Shown: positions 1 through 14,484, counted from the stretch's first letter. The stretch is 64,000 nt of DNA from Bugula neritina (GCA_964035545.1 OZ037767.1:9166207-9230206); one strand, 5' to 3'. Translations and numbers: made by a program. Notes: generated by a model not told the origin, from the sequence alone.

Positions 1-56
1 CAGTGAATGCATGGAAAGGAAATAATACCAGAAATTAATAGATAGTTACCACTTAC

Positions 57-3000
57 CATTAGTAGGGGTCTGTTCCATTGATTCTGCTGTATTATTTAAA
101 GGAGAAGCTGAAGATTCAACAGCTGCTTGAGGTGGCAGGGAGTCTGCAGGTGTAACAGCTGACTGGTCCACAGACTGTTCAGAGGTTACCAAAGTCTCTT
201 TTTCTACTGCTGCTGACTCAGAAAGTGCAGGCTGAGCTGCAGAAAGGTCAGTTATAGGTTTTTCTGCCGGTGACTGCCTATCCAGAGGTTCTGGAGCTGC
301 TGGCTGTGCTGCTGACGCTACAGGCAGCGCAGCTGATGGCAAAGCAACTGTTAAGTTGGTTGAGGAGGGTAGAGACTCCAGAGATTTATTAGAGGTACTA
401 GAAATACTTTGAGCCACAGTCTCCAAGCTTGCCGAGATCTAGAGCAGTGAACATGCTGTGAAGTATATTTATTAGACTATAATAATGTAAACAGGTAAAA
501 CCGCATAACAGTTGTCTGAGTTGAATAACTTAAATGAAAATCCCAATATACATTTGAGATGCTATAAAACTGTACTATTATTGAACTACAAAAGATTAGA
601 CACTTTGTCTCTGAGTAGAACATGTCATGGAATAGAATTAGTTGTCAATGTATGTAAATACTGCAATGCCTATGTATTGTGATGGCAGGTGCTCACCTGT
701 GCAGGTTCAACCCCAGGGGGTAGGGGTTCCGATGAGATGGTAGCTTCACTGGAAGAGCTTGATGCAGTTTCCCCCACTAGAGTCTTCACTGTTAGAGTTG
801 AAGCATGCGGATGTAGTTGCTTTACAGGGTTCTCTGTAACTGGGGGCTGTTTAGAGACCGTCCCCGCCAATAGTTGAGAGGATCCCTCAGGTGCCTCATC
901 TTTAACTGGTGTAGCAGGACGACTCTCTTTCTGGGGTTCTGCCTGTTCTATCACTGCCAGCACTCCCTTTTGCAGCATTGACTTCTGCAGAAGGTAATCA
1001 AATCAGTCAACAAAACTAAACAGCTGGTCAACAATAAAGAAAGAAAGCTACAAAATAAATATGATTTTATGCAGAAGACTTTTATAATTTGAACATTTGG
1101 AGGTGTATATTCACACAAACAGTACGTGGCAAAATATCCGTTACACAGAATATAGACTTCAACGAAAAGTTACCGAGGGCTCTACATTTAGTCAACCAAA
1201 CCAAAGCCATGTGGGAACTAAGAGTAAAGAACTCACCTGCTGTGTATTATAGTTGGAAATGAGTCTCAGAAGAGAGAGTCTAAGCTCGGGAGCTATTTCA
1301 AAAGCTGACGCCAGCTGCTTGGGCGGCAGCTGAAGGAGAACTTGAAGTGACTGAGGGCGGGCCCTTTGGCAGCATCTCACAAACCCCTCCCACGCCTTCT
1401 TGTCTTTCCATATCTAAATTGGTGTAAATTAAATACATTCAAAACACTATATTTATGAAACTGCACTAAAAAACAAGTTCGAAAATATGAGTACTAATAT
1501 CGCTTATGTCTACACAGCAAAGCACACGCTAAAATAATGCCTAATGTAATTTATAATGTATGCAGAAAGCAATAAATTAAATGGCAACATTAACATTAAA
1601 CTACAGTTAAGAACAACCGAAAATCTTTGTTAAATATTGATAAATAAGAACTACAAATTTTTGTTAAACTATTACTACACACAGAGTTGTTAAATTTTAG
1701 GAGTTATCTTCTTAAACACATCAGATATTTTACAGTAACACATTAGAATACTAATTATGAAAAACTACACTACAAATACACCCAAACAGGCTAAATACTT
1801 GAATACTGGATACCTAAAAGCATTTCCTTGAATAAAATCCTAATAATTATTTTCCAGCTACTTATTTTAATGAAAACTAAATACTACATAGAATTGGTCC
1901 AGTGTTGATACGAAACTTGTAATTCTACGACATTCATCCATTAACCTATATTATAAACTTGATAAAAATATAAATGGTAAAAAATAGATTGATATAATAC
2001 AATATAGATGGTAATTATTATATTGATATAAAACATGACTAAGAGTTTATATACCTGCTTAGCTATCAGCCTTTGAAGAATACTGATAACAAAGCCAAGA
2101 AGTTTAGGGTGAATTGTGAAGGACTGAATGACCGTTCTCATAAACAACGTTGGTAGTGGTATGGACTCTATTAGCTGATTTATTACAATAGCCAGTACTT
2201 CTTGAGTGAATAGACCCTTCTCTTGAAAACACATGGTTGTGGCTGTAATGGGCAGTAAATGGCTAGTTAACAGAACAGAGGCTATGTAAAATATAGGTAG
2301 GTCTGAGTTGCAGTGAAAAATATAGTTATGCGACATAATACTGAATGGTCTATGAAGTTAATTATTACAGTGACATACAATAGAATCCCTTAAATCAAAA
2401 TTTTAGTAGTTTGACATTGATGTAATCAGATAACCTAAGGCCTAAGTTATAGCTAACAGTAACTATTAGTATATACAGGAGAGTGGTGACTAACAGTAAC
2501 TACTAGTATATACAGGAGAGTGGTGACTAACAGTAACTACTAGTATATACAGGAGAGTTATGACTAACAGTAACTACTAGTGTATACAGTAGAGTGATGA
2601 CTAACAGTAACTACTAGTGTATACAGAAGAGTGATGACTAACAGTAACTACTAATGTATACAGGAGAGTGATAACTAACAGTAACTACTAGTGTATATAG
2701 GAGAGTTATGACTAACAGTAACTACTAGTGTATACAGTAGAGTGATGACTAACAGTAACTACTAGTGTATACAGAAGAGCCAAAAGCTGTAAACCAGACA
2801 ATTAGGACTAACTATGATTCAAATATCTATCAAATATGTTAGGTAGTAATAACTGTGCAAACTGCAGCTGCTAGGTGTAGAAATATGTAATGGACACAAC
2901 TTACCTTTTATAACAGATTTGATGTCACACTGCAGTGGAGGGATGTTATGTAAAGCTATCATGAGATCACTGGCCGTAATGAAAGCCTCTTGTCCAGTTT

Positions 3001-6000
3001 GCCCGCCCACACCCAGCAGACGATTAAACACTTCTTTCACTACAGCTGGAGCAAGACTCACTAGCTTTGGTAGTACAGTGAGCACTTCATCCTAAAATTA
3101 TTCCCCATTAATTAGTAACGTGACAATACAGCTTTCGCTCTGCTCGTGTAAACCGAACACACACATTACACTAACAGTACACCAATAACTTGTGGCAAAC
3201 AATCCAAGTTTAATATTCGTAGACAACAGCACACCGGTGAGAAATACCCAAATAATTAGAGTTCAATACTTGTAGGCAACAAAGCTAACAGCCAGGAGAG
3301 TACACAAACCACAGTAATAATCGGTGCAACAGGCTCACCTTGTTGAGGCCTCCTAGTACGGGAATAATGAAACGGATGTCCAGCTTTCTGGTCTTATACA
3401 AGTGTTTAACAATCTCAACTAGCTGGGTGCTAGGAGCCTGTTTCTCAGTTAATATGTGTATGATTCGGGTGACCTGTAGAAGAATATACAATCCTGTATA
3501 TATACACGACTAAATTTTAATATATAATGTGTGCATACTGTATATGTGTGTGTCTGTGTATATTATGTTTACTGTGAAGCAAGACAGAAAGATCTACAGC
3601 TGGTTGCAACTACTCACTAGAGTCTCTGAGCCGTGGGGAGAAGTCCTAATGAATTGTAGCAGATGTGGAGAATCCATTCCCAGAAGTTTAACTGGGGTCT
3701 CCATCAGACGCAGCACAACTCTCTTAATATCAGCCACTGATTTCACATACACCTCTGCAAGTCTACGAAAATATTACACCAGGTGTAGGCTAAGCAAAAG
3801 TAATACACCAGGTGTAAACTAAGGCAAAAATAGGCAGCAGAACAACAGGCGAAATAGTTATGAGATTGTCTATTCAGATCAGGTAAATAATTCATTAAAA
3901 AGTAAATATGGATCTGACCATTGAACAACAGGAACAGTTTTTCAACACTTGTGGAAGGATGTAAATAGATGCAGCATACATCACTTCTCACTAGAAAAAT
4001 TCTCAAAAGCAAAATATCAGTTGCAATTTCAAAAGAAGAAAAATGTATGAATATACAGAAGTTTCGACAGCCGATGGGTAAAAGGAAATACTTTCTGCAG
4101 CTCTACACGTAGTGACTTGATACTTACAGCTCCAGGTAGGAGGGATTGTCTGGTAACATACTCAGGTACAGGTAGAGAGCTTGTTTAATAAAGAACTCAG
4201 TCCAGGAAGAAACGCCATCTGAACAGAATAAGATAAAAATTAAAATTATAAACCTCTAACTTTATTTCAACTTTTTTAAGTACAACTAAACATACTAAAA
4301 GATATCAACTCATATGCTATAAAATCACTACAATTGACAGAGTGATAAAATAAATTTTTGTGGAGAATCCTGCCAACTAACTTATTATAATTTACTCAGC
4401 TAAGCATCCAATCATGGATTTCATGACTAAACTAATACGAACAGCAGCTGGTTGAATCAAGAATAAAAAGGCTAGACTAATATATTCAGATCTTACCAAA
4501 TTTAGATGGAGGAGTAGATGGGAACATGGCAGGGGTAGGGAAAGGGGCTAGCAGGTTGTTCACCATGGCTTTACAGAACACATCAATAAGCTTTGCCATT
4601 TCTGGTTTCTCATAGAGATCCTTCACCATGGGTATAGCCGTGCTCCGAACCTGAACAATTATCAAGTATCAACATATCCAGCATAGCAACAACACAATGT
4701 CATCTGGGAGATAGAAATATTAATAGCAGATTATATGGTTCTGTCAAAATACCAACAATATGGGCAGTCCATATTTGAAGAAATAGATTGAAAGTTGGCA
4801 TGCATTGATACTTACCAGATAATTTGCTAGAAAGTTAACAACCTGCTACATACACATTATATGCATACTACACATGTTACATTTATCACTGGCCGTGAAT
4901 TACTACATGCTAGTAACACTATTACACCACGCTATACGTATGGGTGTAGTAATACACTTGATAATTAGACACAGCGTGGTGACTAACCTCTGGATTTGTG
5001 TAATAAGTCAGGTCAAGCAAAGTTCCGAGTCCAACAGAGAGAAATGATGGACGCTTCAGGATCATCTCCTGTAGAGTCTGCATACCAATGTACATTTGCT
5101 TCTGCAGAGAGAAAGAATAATAGACTATAGAGTAGAGAACGCAACTCCAGTCTATAACATACAGTGTATACAATGTTCAGTGTAATAACTCACAACATCT
5201 GTACAGTAATGTCTCAACACGTCTACAGCCTGCTGAGGAATCTGAGGACACTCCAGTAGCAGTCTTGTAAACAGTCTAAAACAACCGTTAAATGAATAAA
5301 TAGCTCCAAATGCACCAGGAAATCTCAACCATGAGATCACTGAAATAGTCAGAATGACAAACCCAAATTTTGCAATGTCATTAGAAAAAAAGCGACAGAG
5401 TATTTTAATTGTTTGCAAAATAATAAACATTTACCACCACAAAAATAGAGCACAAAGTTCTTTTGGAAAATAAATATTACTTATTGCCTGTAAACACGAT
5501 TTATGGTCTGTAAACTAACTTATACAGACCCTAAAGTCTTGTTCTCGACACCACCATATGCATCAACTCAAACATAACACATTTTTGGAAGTAACTCGAT
5601 CATCAAACGATACAAAATATACTTAGCAGTGACTCTGCAAAGTTATGAACTGGGTCCGTAATACAGCCTCACTCACACAGAAGATCCTGGTTGGTCTTTC
5701 TTGGTCATGAGGCTACCAAGCAGCAAACCTAGGCACTCGTCATAGCTTGTCCGACTTGGTCTATTCACACCTTGGGCTAGCATGAAGCCCTGGTATGCCA
5801 CATACTCAGAGTAAACCCAGGTCAAGGCCAAATCTGATCTATTCTTCATATCCAGCATGATGTAGTCAGCTAGCACTAGAATGATATACAACTCTATACA
5901 GTGAAGACTATTATATTGTCTATAGCATACATGAAAATGAAAGTTCTTTAGATTAAGAGCTTCATTACAAAAGAAAAACCCTTTAAAAAGTATTAGCGGG

Positions 6001-9000
6001 AATAGGCGAATGGCTAGATACGTCAGCCAATCAACAAAGTCCACTCCAAGCTGCCCAACTGACTTTCATGAGACAGTAAACTCATATTTAACACAATTAC
6101 ATAGCATAGCATTATACTAAACACTTTAATTTAGTTCATGTCTTTTAATTATTTTCAACTTTTAGAAAACTTGTGTGTGTCTGTTGAGTTCATAATAATC
6201 ACAAATTCAGTTTGAATAGATATGATTGAATAATCCAAAAACTTACAGGTACTAAGAGGTTTAAATTAGTAAAGATGACAACATAATGTATGTTATTGAT
6301 GAAACAGATATTTATATTGCTGCAATGTTGTGGTAAAACTTTGCAGTCAAGTCCAGTTAAACAGTAGTAAGCAGTTATACATTTATTATAGTCTACAAAT
6401 GCACAGAAATGCTGAAAAATAGTTCAAATTTATAATTGAACTAGAATTTGAATGCACCTCTTCAATTTAAAATTATACGTCAAATATAAGACTATGTAAC
6501 ATTTTTCCCCTTTCTATATTTAAAAACATTTCCTCCATACCTCCAGCAAATATTTGTTATTGAAAACGCTATAACTCGCACTAGAACTAGTAAGTCCCAA
6601 TCAATTAGCTAGAAAACAGATTAGAGAAATAAGTTGAATCATATAATATCTTACTTGTTTTGTAGAAACCTCCAAACTGTGTGGTGAGAGATGCAAGAAT
6701 CTTAGAGAATGCAGAGTTTAGGTTAGCTTTGTTGGCTACAGCTGCAATCAAAAATATCATTGTTAGATAAAAGATAAACTCACGAAGATCTAGCACTTTA
6801 ACCACCAGCAAGAAGATAGCTATAGTAGTAGATGTGACATTTTTCTGTTCACTTGTATGCATAACCTAAGTATAAATAAGCATCAAATATATTTTCATAG
6901 TTTTGACAAATTGATGCTTACAAAAGTGTTCTATGAGTGTCACCATCTCCTAAACCTTAAAGAATTTTACTTCTATTCTAGTATTGCCAGTTGAGAAATT
7001 ATGGAGAACCTAAATTATCATATTATTGGTCTATAAAATCTATCAACTCAAACTACACAGAAATGCAATGCGAGGAGGAAAATGTGCTCATATCATGACG
7101 TAACAGAAAGTTCAGCAAGCATATACTACTCTGAACACTGATTACGATGAATTGGATGCTGGGGCACAGTAATATGGCTCACCATTCTCTTACCTTCTGC
7201 TTTAAAAAGTCTCTGGAAACACATGGCTGAGAGGTTAGCAGCAAGCGGAACAGAAAGTTTGGAAGTTACTGCCTTCAGATCATAAGCTCTTTGCTTCTTA
7301 GTAGACGTGCCTGAAACATGACAACATAAGTTGGCAGCAGGCGACTTCCATAATAGCTGCGTGATATATGGACCAGTACAGCACTATAACATCTACCAGA
7401 CTGGTACAGCACTACACAGTATATAACTTCTACCAGACTGGTACAGCACTACACAGCATATAACATCTACCAGACTGGTACAGCACTACACAGTATATAA
7501 CTTCTACCAGACTGGTACAGCACTACACAGTATATAACTTCTACCTGACTGGTAGAGCACTACACAGTATATAACATCTACCTGACTGGTACAGCACTAC
7601 ACAGTATATAACATCTACCAGACCGGTACAGCATTACATAGTATATAACTTCTACTAGACTGGTACAGCACTACACAGTATATAACTTCTACCAGACTGG
7701 TACAGCACTACACAGTATATAACATCTACCAGACTGTTACAGCACTACACAGCATATAACATCTACCTGACTGGTACAGCACTACACAGTATATAACATC
7801 TACCAGACCGGTACAGCATTACATAGTATATAACTTCTACTAGACTGGTACAGCACTACACAGTATATAACTTCTACCTGATTGGTACAGCACTGCACAG
7901 TATATAGCTTCTACCTGACAAAGGCACCACAAACTGAGCCTTGGGTTGCGGGGCATTAGGCTGGTCACCCACAACTGATATCGATTTGGTCTCGGGAACT
8001 GCATCTTCCTGAGCTTTAGCCTTGGCCTTCTTATCTTCTTCCTCCTTTTGTTTCCTCTGTTCCTCAACACCTTGACATGATGATATATTTTCATAGAAAA
8101 GCAAAATAATGAATAGACTTTCTGAACAGACGAGTAGCTACTCACTTGTGTTAGTCAAAGGCAAAACTAAACCATCGTTTCATTACTAAGGGAATATATT
8201 GTGCCATACACCGTGCGATATAAATGTTTTAAACCTTACTAAAATGACAAGTTAATAAGAGCAAACCTTTGCCAAGACCAGCATTGGTTAGCTGCACAGC
8301 TAGCAGTCTGGATATGTGCTTAATTTGTCCTGGGGTACCTGCTGCCGCTATAGGAGTGTAAGTAGACTGGAAGTTAGCAGGCATCTCATCCGGCAGCATG
8401 ACCTAAATCATACGTGAGTGACAAAACTAGAAGTCAAAACTGAATTAGCACAGGAAAAGATGCATTAATACACTAAAGACGAAAAAAGTTACATGCTAAT
8501 ATTTTGAACAAAGCTTAATCAACTAAAAAAAGACGCAGACAGGAAATCTAACCATGCTGAGTAGGACCAGATCTGCTACGTTGTGATTGGTCAGCTTAGG
8601 ACCAATATCTTCTGTCGTTATCTCTACAGGGTTGAAAGGTTTTGGAGCTTCTTTAGGGTCATCTTCGTCCTCTTCGACATCTGGCAGAACAGGCAGCGCG
8701 GGCATCTAAAACGTAAATAACTTTTCTGGTTCCTGTATGTAACTATACTTTGGAATCATGACTTTGCCAGCAGTACTTGGCATTTGAGCATATATCAACC
8801 AATAGAGTTGTATTCTCTTGTAAGACTCTAGTCTCTGTTACCATTTACATAGCATTATGCAATTGTATGGTTGGTGATGGTAACAGTTATTATTTATAAA
8901 ACTTTTCTTAGTAACATACTTATAAGATTTCTAGTGTTTAAAGATGAGTATCCTAAATAATCATAATAACATGAGTCATCCGTGTAGATGTGGATGGTGA

Positions 9001-12000
9001 CAGTTATAGAACTGCTATTATTCCACCATTGCACTCTTAGATAATGTACTCTGTGCATACAAACCTCATCCTTAGCAAGCTTTTTAGCCCTCTGCTTCTC
9101 CTTCTCAAACTCTGCAGCCTTGCGTTTTCTGCTGGCAGCCAGTTCTGAAGGCTTAGGCATAGCTTTGCTGACCTCAGACTGAGTAGCGCCAAGGTCGGTC
9201 AGCAGAGTAGCTATCTGCGAAATCATGTCGACAGCGGCCGGGTGTTTCAAGAGAGACAGCATCTGGAGCTTCAATGACTTCCTCACTGAACTGACTTGGC
9301 TTTTGGATAATGTGGGTGGAAGGTTGACTGCATGCGAAGAAAAAAAGGTATATATATGAAACCAGGCACTATGCTCTAACTTTTAATAAGATAAATCTAA
9401 CACTGAATTATATTTATAACTACAAATACACTTTGACTTTGCTAGAAAATGAATACACTTTATGCAAGAGGCGAAGTGACATAACTAAATACAGGAGGAC
9501 TTACATCAAGCAGTGCAATAGAAGGCTTACCGTGTAGTGATTCGAAGCCGGCAATGATTTGCATCATAAACTGAGGTCTCCTTCTGGCTATGCTAGTCAT
9601 ACTGGTCATGCATGCCATTAGATTTACACTGCAAACAGTGAATCAACTCATTCATAGCTAGTCATCTATGCAGTTAGCTTAAAATAATCAGAATAATGAT
9701 AATAATGCTTAAACACAGAACTACATATTACAGTACCTGGTAATAGATTGAGATCCTAGGAAATCTAACATTAATTTAAACACTTTCTGTCCATCTGCAA
9801 GCATCTCTCCTTTCTTTAGCAACGCATGATCTTCAGGAACTATGTCTAGACTCTGGTCATCGTCTCGACCGTCTGCAGCTTTGGGAGTGAGAACTGAGAC
9901 TACGGCTTCACAGAACTTCACCGAGTGAGTTCGAATACTACAGACATACAGCTTAGCTTAAACAGCGCCACAAAATCTGAGGCTGACGTAATAGAAGATT
10001 AGGAAGAATTGAAGATTGGGAGAATTTTCTGAAAAGCTTCCATAATATTTCATTTCATTTAAAATATTCACTACACAAGTATTATATAGGTGAAGTAGAA
10101 TCTTTAGCTATAGATACCTCAATTTTATATAGCAACTAAAATGATGAGTTTCTGTCGTCTATGTTGACAGACGTATTTGTTAACTATAGCCTTAGTGAAC
10201 AACACAGAGCTTCTGAATGGAAACTGAGCAAAGATGCGTCGTAATGTTAAAGTATGAAATAGAATGACTATTAGTCTATAGATAACTTTAATTTCTTACA
10301 AGTATTGTTTAAAAGAAATTTTATTAATTTTCTTTACAAATTTTAATGACGTTCAGTCTATTAATCAAGAGCAACATCTTGCACATTTCTCAACATTTCC
10401 AATATTTGTATACACTAAACTTACATTATCAGACAATTTTGTTGAAATTAAAAATTACAACACAGTGCTGTATGAATGTAGCACTGTGTTGCATGAATAT
10501 AGCACACTGTCATATAATAAATAGACATACCCATCATTATCATCATCTAGTAAGGTAACAATGTGGTCTTTCATCTGGTGTAAATATTTCCAGGTTTCCT
10601 CAATTATTTCAGTAATGATATTTGTCCCAACTATCCACTACAGATAAAAAATAACATGAGTTCATCAAGACACCACTTCTCTACACAAGTAAGGAAAATG
10701 TTGAGAAAATGAGCATATGAATTAGCATCTAGATTAGCAAGGTGTATGCTATTATAACCAGTGTAGTATACTATTTAATTGTCATACAGTTTTCTAATAC
10801 TCCATCATAGTGAGAAGAGTGAAACTCTAACAATGTCAATTTTAAATCACATTGACTTGTCAACTTAAATTCTGAAAAACACTTTACCAGCCTATTTGAG
10901 GTTCTTAAATCAAGACATTCACTTCTTCAAGCCAATAGTATCATCACACAGCTGAATTACACTAAGACATTAGAATATTCCAACAAAATCAATTAAGAAG
11001 AATTGATTTAAAAAGGCAAAAAGCATTTGCTATTGGCAAGAATGTTTGTTATTAAAAGTAATAGATATTATTCAGGTACAACTGCTTAGCCTATCACAGT
11101 AGAGGTTACCTTGATAGCAGTTCGGTAGAGACTAGCCATTGAGAGCATTATTTTCTTCTTAATATTAACATTCTCATCATATAGCAGTATGTTAAGGTTC
11201 CCTATAATCTTAGACAAGATCTCTCCGTCTACTTTGCTACAATAAAAAGACTCTCACCAGAAACAACGATAGCTTTTCATATAATACAAAGCACTAATAC
11301 ACCTTCAATATGCAACAATCAGTAATAAAGTCAATACAACTGTGCATTAGCTCCTTAACAATATCGTTTTTTACATTTAGTTAGCAGCATTACGAGGAGC
11401 AATTGCGGCATCTTATACCACATTTGTTAAGTTCCAACTCGGGCCAGTGGTGATACTAAGAAAAGCTTATGATGATAAATTTTTCTGCGCCACAGGATAA
11501 TCTCCCTAAACTGACTAGCAGCTTGGTGAAGGTGCAGTCTTTAACTCACTGAATACCCTTACCATCACAGATTCTCAAAGGGAGAGAGACTCGAATTTAA
11601 TGCTAATTTTTAGCATGAAAAATTACAACTGGGTAGGTTTGCAGGTCAAACATGTTCCAAACACCAGCCGTTTCTGATTAAACAGTTTGTTACGCATCAG
11701 CTTATCTATAACTACATTTCAAAAACTACATTTTAAAATTCCAGCACTTTCTAACAGCTGATTCTCCAAGTTTTGAATATTATTTTTTCTATTGCCTTTT
11801 GAAAAGACAACAAGAAGTACAAGCAGTAAAAAACTGATTATTATGGTTATGGTTCTCCTATCCAAACCCGCAATGCTGTTATACTAAGCCAGGGTGACAT
11901 ATTATCACATATAAAGGTGAGAAACTTACCATGCAAACTCCAGGAAAGTGACTACAAATTTACGAACTTCAATAGATTTGTCAGATTGGAAGCCGATAAT

Positions 12001-13192
12001 CTCCTAAAATATTAATAATTCAGTGTACGATTACATATATGTTAAAAGAGAACAATAACAATTATAATACTAATACTGCTACTGCTACCACTACTTATAA
12101 TTTACAGGTGTCCTACGACTTTCTCAAGAAATAATTGAAAAAGAAAAAATAAAAACATAAAGTAAAAGTTTCTAAATAGATGCAAAATTTTAGTATAAAG
12201 ATCTCTAGGACTTTCATTTTAGGTTTAGATAATATAGTAATTTTCCAAGTTAGATAAAATATTCTTTGGGTAGCTCAAAAAATATTATTTTGATAAAGAT
12301 AACATATTTCTCAAGAATTCAAATTAAACAACAGAAGATTTAGAAAGAAGCATACATAACAAAGAGTATTGCCTACTTTTTTTCACGCCAAAAATACTGG
12401 GCCATTATGTATGCACGAATTCCAAAGGTTTTCTTTTCAGCCTTAGCAAAGTTTTTTTGAAAATGTACATTATGCTTACAGGTCGCCTATTTTAACAAAA
12501 TTACGGAAGATATTAAATTCATGGCCACTGGTAACAGTTGCTTGCATGTTATGACATTACGCAGCACTATAGCACATAGACAGTCACAGAAATGTGCACA
12601 AAGTGCAAGCAATGATCAATTTAGCTCAGACTACTTACATCGAAAAAGTTATCCAGAAGATTGGGTTCTTTATTGATTACAAGTTCCTGAACTTGTTTCA
12701 AGAGAATAACTTTAGCAGCCCCATTCTGTTCAAGTGAAGCCTGATTCAGCAATTCAACAACCTAAAGTGATAACTCAAAGATATACATTATGTAGATACT
12801 GACCAGTAAACTTTTAAATAAAAAGTTTCAATAAAAAATGTAAAACAAATTACATAAAAATCATGAATAAGCGAAACCTCAATCCATATACATGACAGAT
12901 AAATTGAAACAATACGAATATTGATTTCGAATCTCTTTTAATATCAAAAGTTTGTCAAAGCAGGTCATCTAATAAACACAATGCAAGTTAAGGTTGACGC
13001 AGGTAAATTTAGTTTAAAAAATTGCACATAAAAGACTTATGCACTCTTGATAGTATCCAAAATAATTTAGTGTTTCATGAGGCTATATAGTATTTATGAA
13101 ACAGCAAACATGCAAAAATGTAACTCAATCTTTAAAAATAATAGAGCTTTAAAATGACTCACCAGATCATAAGAGCTACGGTCATCCATCAT
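57..13192 (-). CDS. SYMPK: Symplekin, 25 coding exons, 3' end cut by window edge
   Basis: Scaffold of the nuclear mRNA 3'-end processing machinery (CPSF/CstF, histone pre-mRNA cleavage complex). Exons 5'->3' (minus): 13192-13163, 12761-12639, 12003-11930, 11236-11110, 10637-10531, 9937-9737, 9628-9531, 9327-9065, 8705-8553, 8402-8267, 8070-7915, 7310-7194, 6741-6655, 5875-5677, 5275-5194, 5101-4988, 4650-4497, 4218-4128, 3762-3618, 3473-3339, 3091-2905, 2281-2055, 1413-1237, 984-697, 438-57. All junctions are GT-AG and keep phase; about 1284 codons are visible (human symplekin is about 1270 aa). The N-terminal HEAT-like region (residues about 10-340) has [22 protein letters not shown] and [21 protein letters not shown] charged linker ([10 protein letters not shown]) follows. 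The C-terminal symplekin domain (about 820-1060) has [34 protein letters not shown] and [21 protein letters not shown] Ser/Pro/Ala-rich tail ends in a donor at 51-56, so at least one more exon lies left of the window. The start is the first of two tandem ATGs, 3 nt after an acceptor AG (13196-13197). Identification is secure from family knowledge; exon ends are my reading. Confidence 0.96.
2453..2778. repeat. Minisatellite, 37-bp unit, about 9 copies (SYMPK intron)
   Basis: Tandem units containing ctaacagtaactactagt followed by a tatacag-gagagtg segment, spaced 37 bp, with scattered substitutions. It lies in the intron between the exons at 2905-3091 and 2055-2281. It is more than 100 bp from both splice sites, unlike several other arrays in this window. 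Confidence 0.9.
3763..3830. repeat. Two-copy tandem duplication abutting a SYMPK 3' splice site
   Basis: Read on the minus strand, two units of about 29 bp, each with TTTTG-C-TTAG followed by an ACCTGGTGTA block, sit directly before the true acceptor TTTTCGTAG of exon 3762-3618. Each unit therefore contains a near copy of the acceptor. Confidence 0.75.
7368..7914. repeat. Minisatellite, 37-bp unit, about 15 copies, starting at a SYMPK 5' splice site
   Basis: It fills most of the intron 7311-7914. On the minus strand the true donor of exon 8070-7915 reads TTTGTCAG then GTAGAAG, and nearly every unit carries GTCAG or GTCTG followed by GTAGA(A/T)G. Some copies (for example near 7545, 7582, 7767 and 7878) reproduce TCAG|GTAGA exactly. 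A block of about five units seems to be duplicated within the array, because the variant units 'accggtacagcattacatag' occur twice about 185 bp apart. Confidence 0.93.
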
Positions 13193-13924
13193 AATCTGTT
13201 TAAAAACAAATCAAGTTAAGATGTGTGGCATAATCATCAGAGTAACTAGAAAGTAAACGAATAGTGGTTGACAAGCACAATCTCCTAGTAAAAACTTTAT
13301 AGACTTTTAGTTTTTGCTGCTTATAAGCCAATACATAAAATTAAATGGCAATAATTAGGTGTTTAATTAGAATCAGATAATATGACCTGCTATTCATTAT
13401 TATTAATATTAACCATTGCTTTATATCAACTATAAACTATACCAATTGCAGAAAATATAAATTATGGGATACAGCAAATATTATTCAATTAAACATAAAG
13501 GCATTAGGTTAGCTTTGTTGGTTGACACTTGCTATATTCAACGATGCAAAATTATTACCATGACATTCAGCTAGAAACGATCAACCTATGCAGTCTAGCA
13601 ACATTATAAACATGCAACTAGAAGTGGCTGTGAACAAATGAAAACTTTACTTTTAGATTTGGTTTTTCACTCAAGCAAGTTCATAGTCACCATCCCTGTG
13701 AGAAAACCCCTGATGGAAGGGGTTTTTGTTAAATCGGGCTTAGGACTTATTCATATGTGGTACAGGAGCAATTATTATATTCTCCGTGCATCTCATATTA
13801 GTATCACTATTAGCATTAGATTAATGAATTCAATACCATAATCATAATGATAATTAATGATATTGATAATGTTTACAACTACATTGGGATTGATAATCAT
13901 TATCATAATGATAATCGTTTAATT

Positions 13925-14085
13925 TTATGATTTAAAATTAATCATACTAATACTAATAGTAATAGTAATAGTAATACTAATATTTATAGTAATACTAATA
14001 GTAATACTAATACTAATACTAATAGTAATAGTAATACTAATAGTAATACTAATAGTAATACTAATACTAATAGTAATAACTAATA
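13925..14085. repeat. Trinucleotide-word mosaic (act/agt/aat)
   Basis: A run built almost only of in-register words act, aat, agt and att (for example atactaatagtaatag). It is a degenerate hexanucleotide microsatellite whose words are mutually complementary, so it can fold on itself. Confidence 0.9.
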
Positions 14086-14287
14086 ATTACAATGAATAAT
14101 TAATATTATAATGAATAAATGAGTAGAACTTCCAATGCTCATTTGGCTTTGCTAGGGCCTATCTTAATCTTCAAGTTCATGATCATCTTGGAAAAAATGA
14201 ATAATAATATAAATATAGCTACAGTGTAACGACATTTAACCGTAACACTAATAATAGTTCAGAAACTAAAACTGATTGAATTCATGG

Positions 14288-14484
14288 TTTAGACCGGTGA
14301 TCGCTACATATAGCACGAAGTTCGGGGTCACTGAGTTTAACGTTTGTATAGATTTTATGTAATGTACAAACAATGAGCTCAATACTATTTTCTAGCTCAG
14401 TGTGTACAAACCCCCAAACTTGAAGTTAAAAGCTTGAACTGCTGCACTCAGTGATCACGAATTTTGTGCTGCTTTAAGCGAGCT
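14288..14484. mobile_element. Fold-back (MITE-like) element, copy 1
   Basis: Imperfect terminal inverted repeats of about 40 bp. The left end has a gatcgct block, then gcacgaagttcggggtcact and gagt. The right end has actcagtgatcacgaatttt then gtgctgctttaagcgagc. A diverged relative in the opposite orientation lies at about 25200-25380. There is no coding capacity, and no target-site duplication could be fixed. Confidence 0.55.

Noticed and set aside
7200-7310. Possible lysine-rich separate gene around 7194-8070
   Set aside because: Both exons join in phase with the rest of symplekin and match its central linker.
7368-7914. Regular direct repeats that could suggest a CRISPR array
   Set aside because: No spacers: units are head-to-tail and homologous throughout, in a eukaryotic intron.
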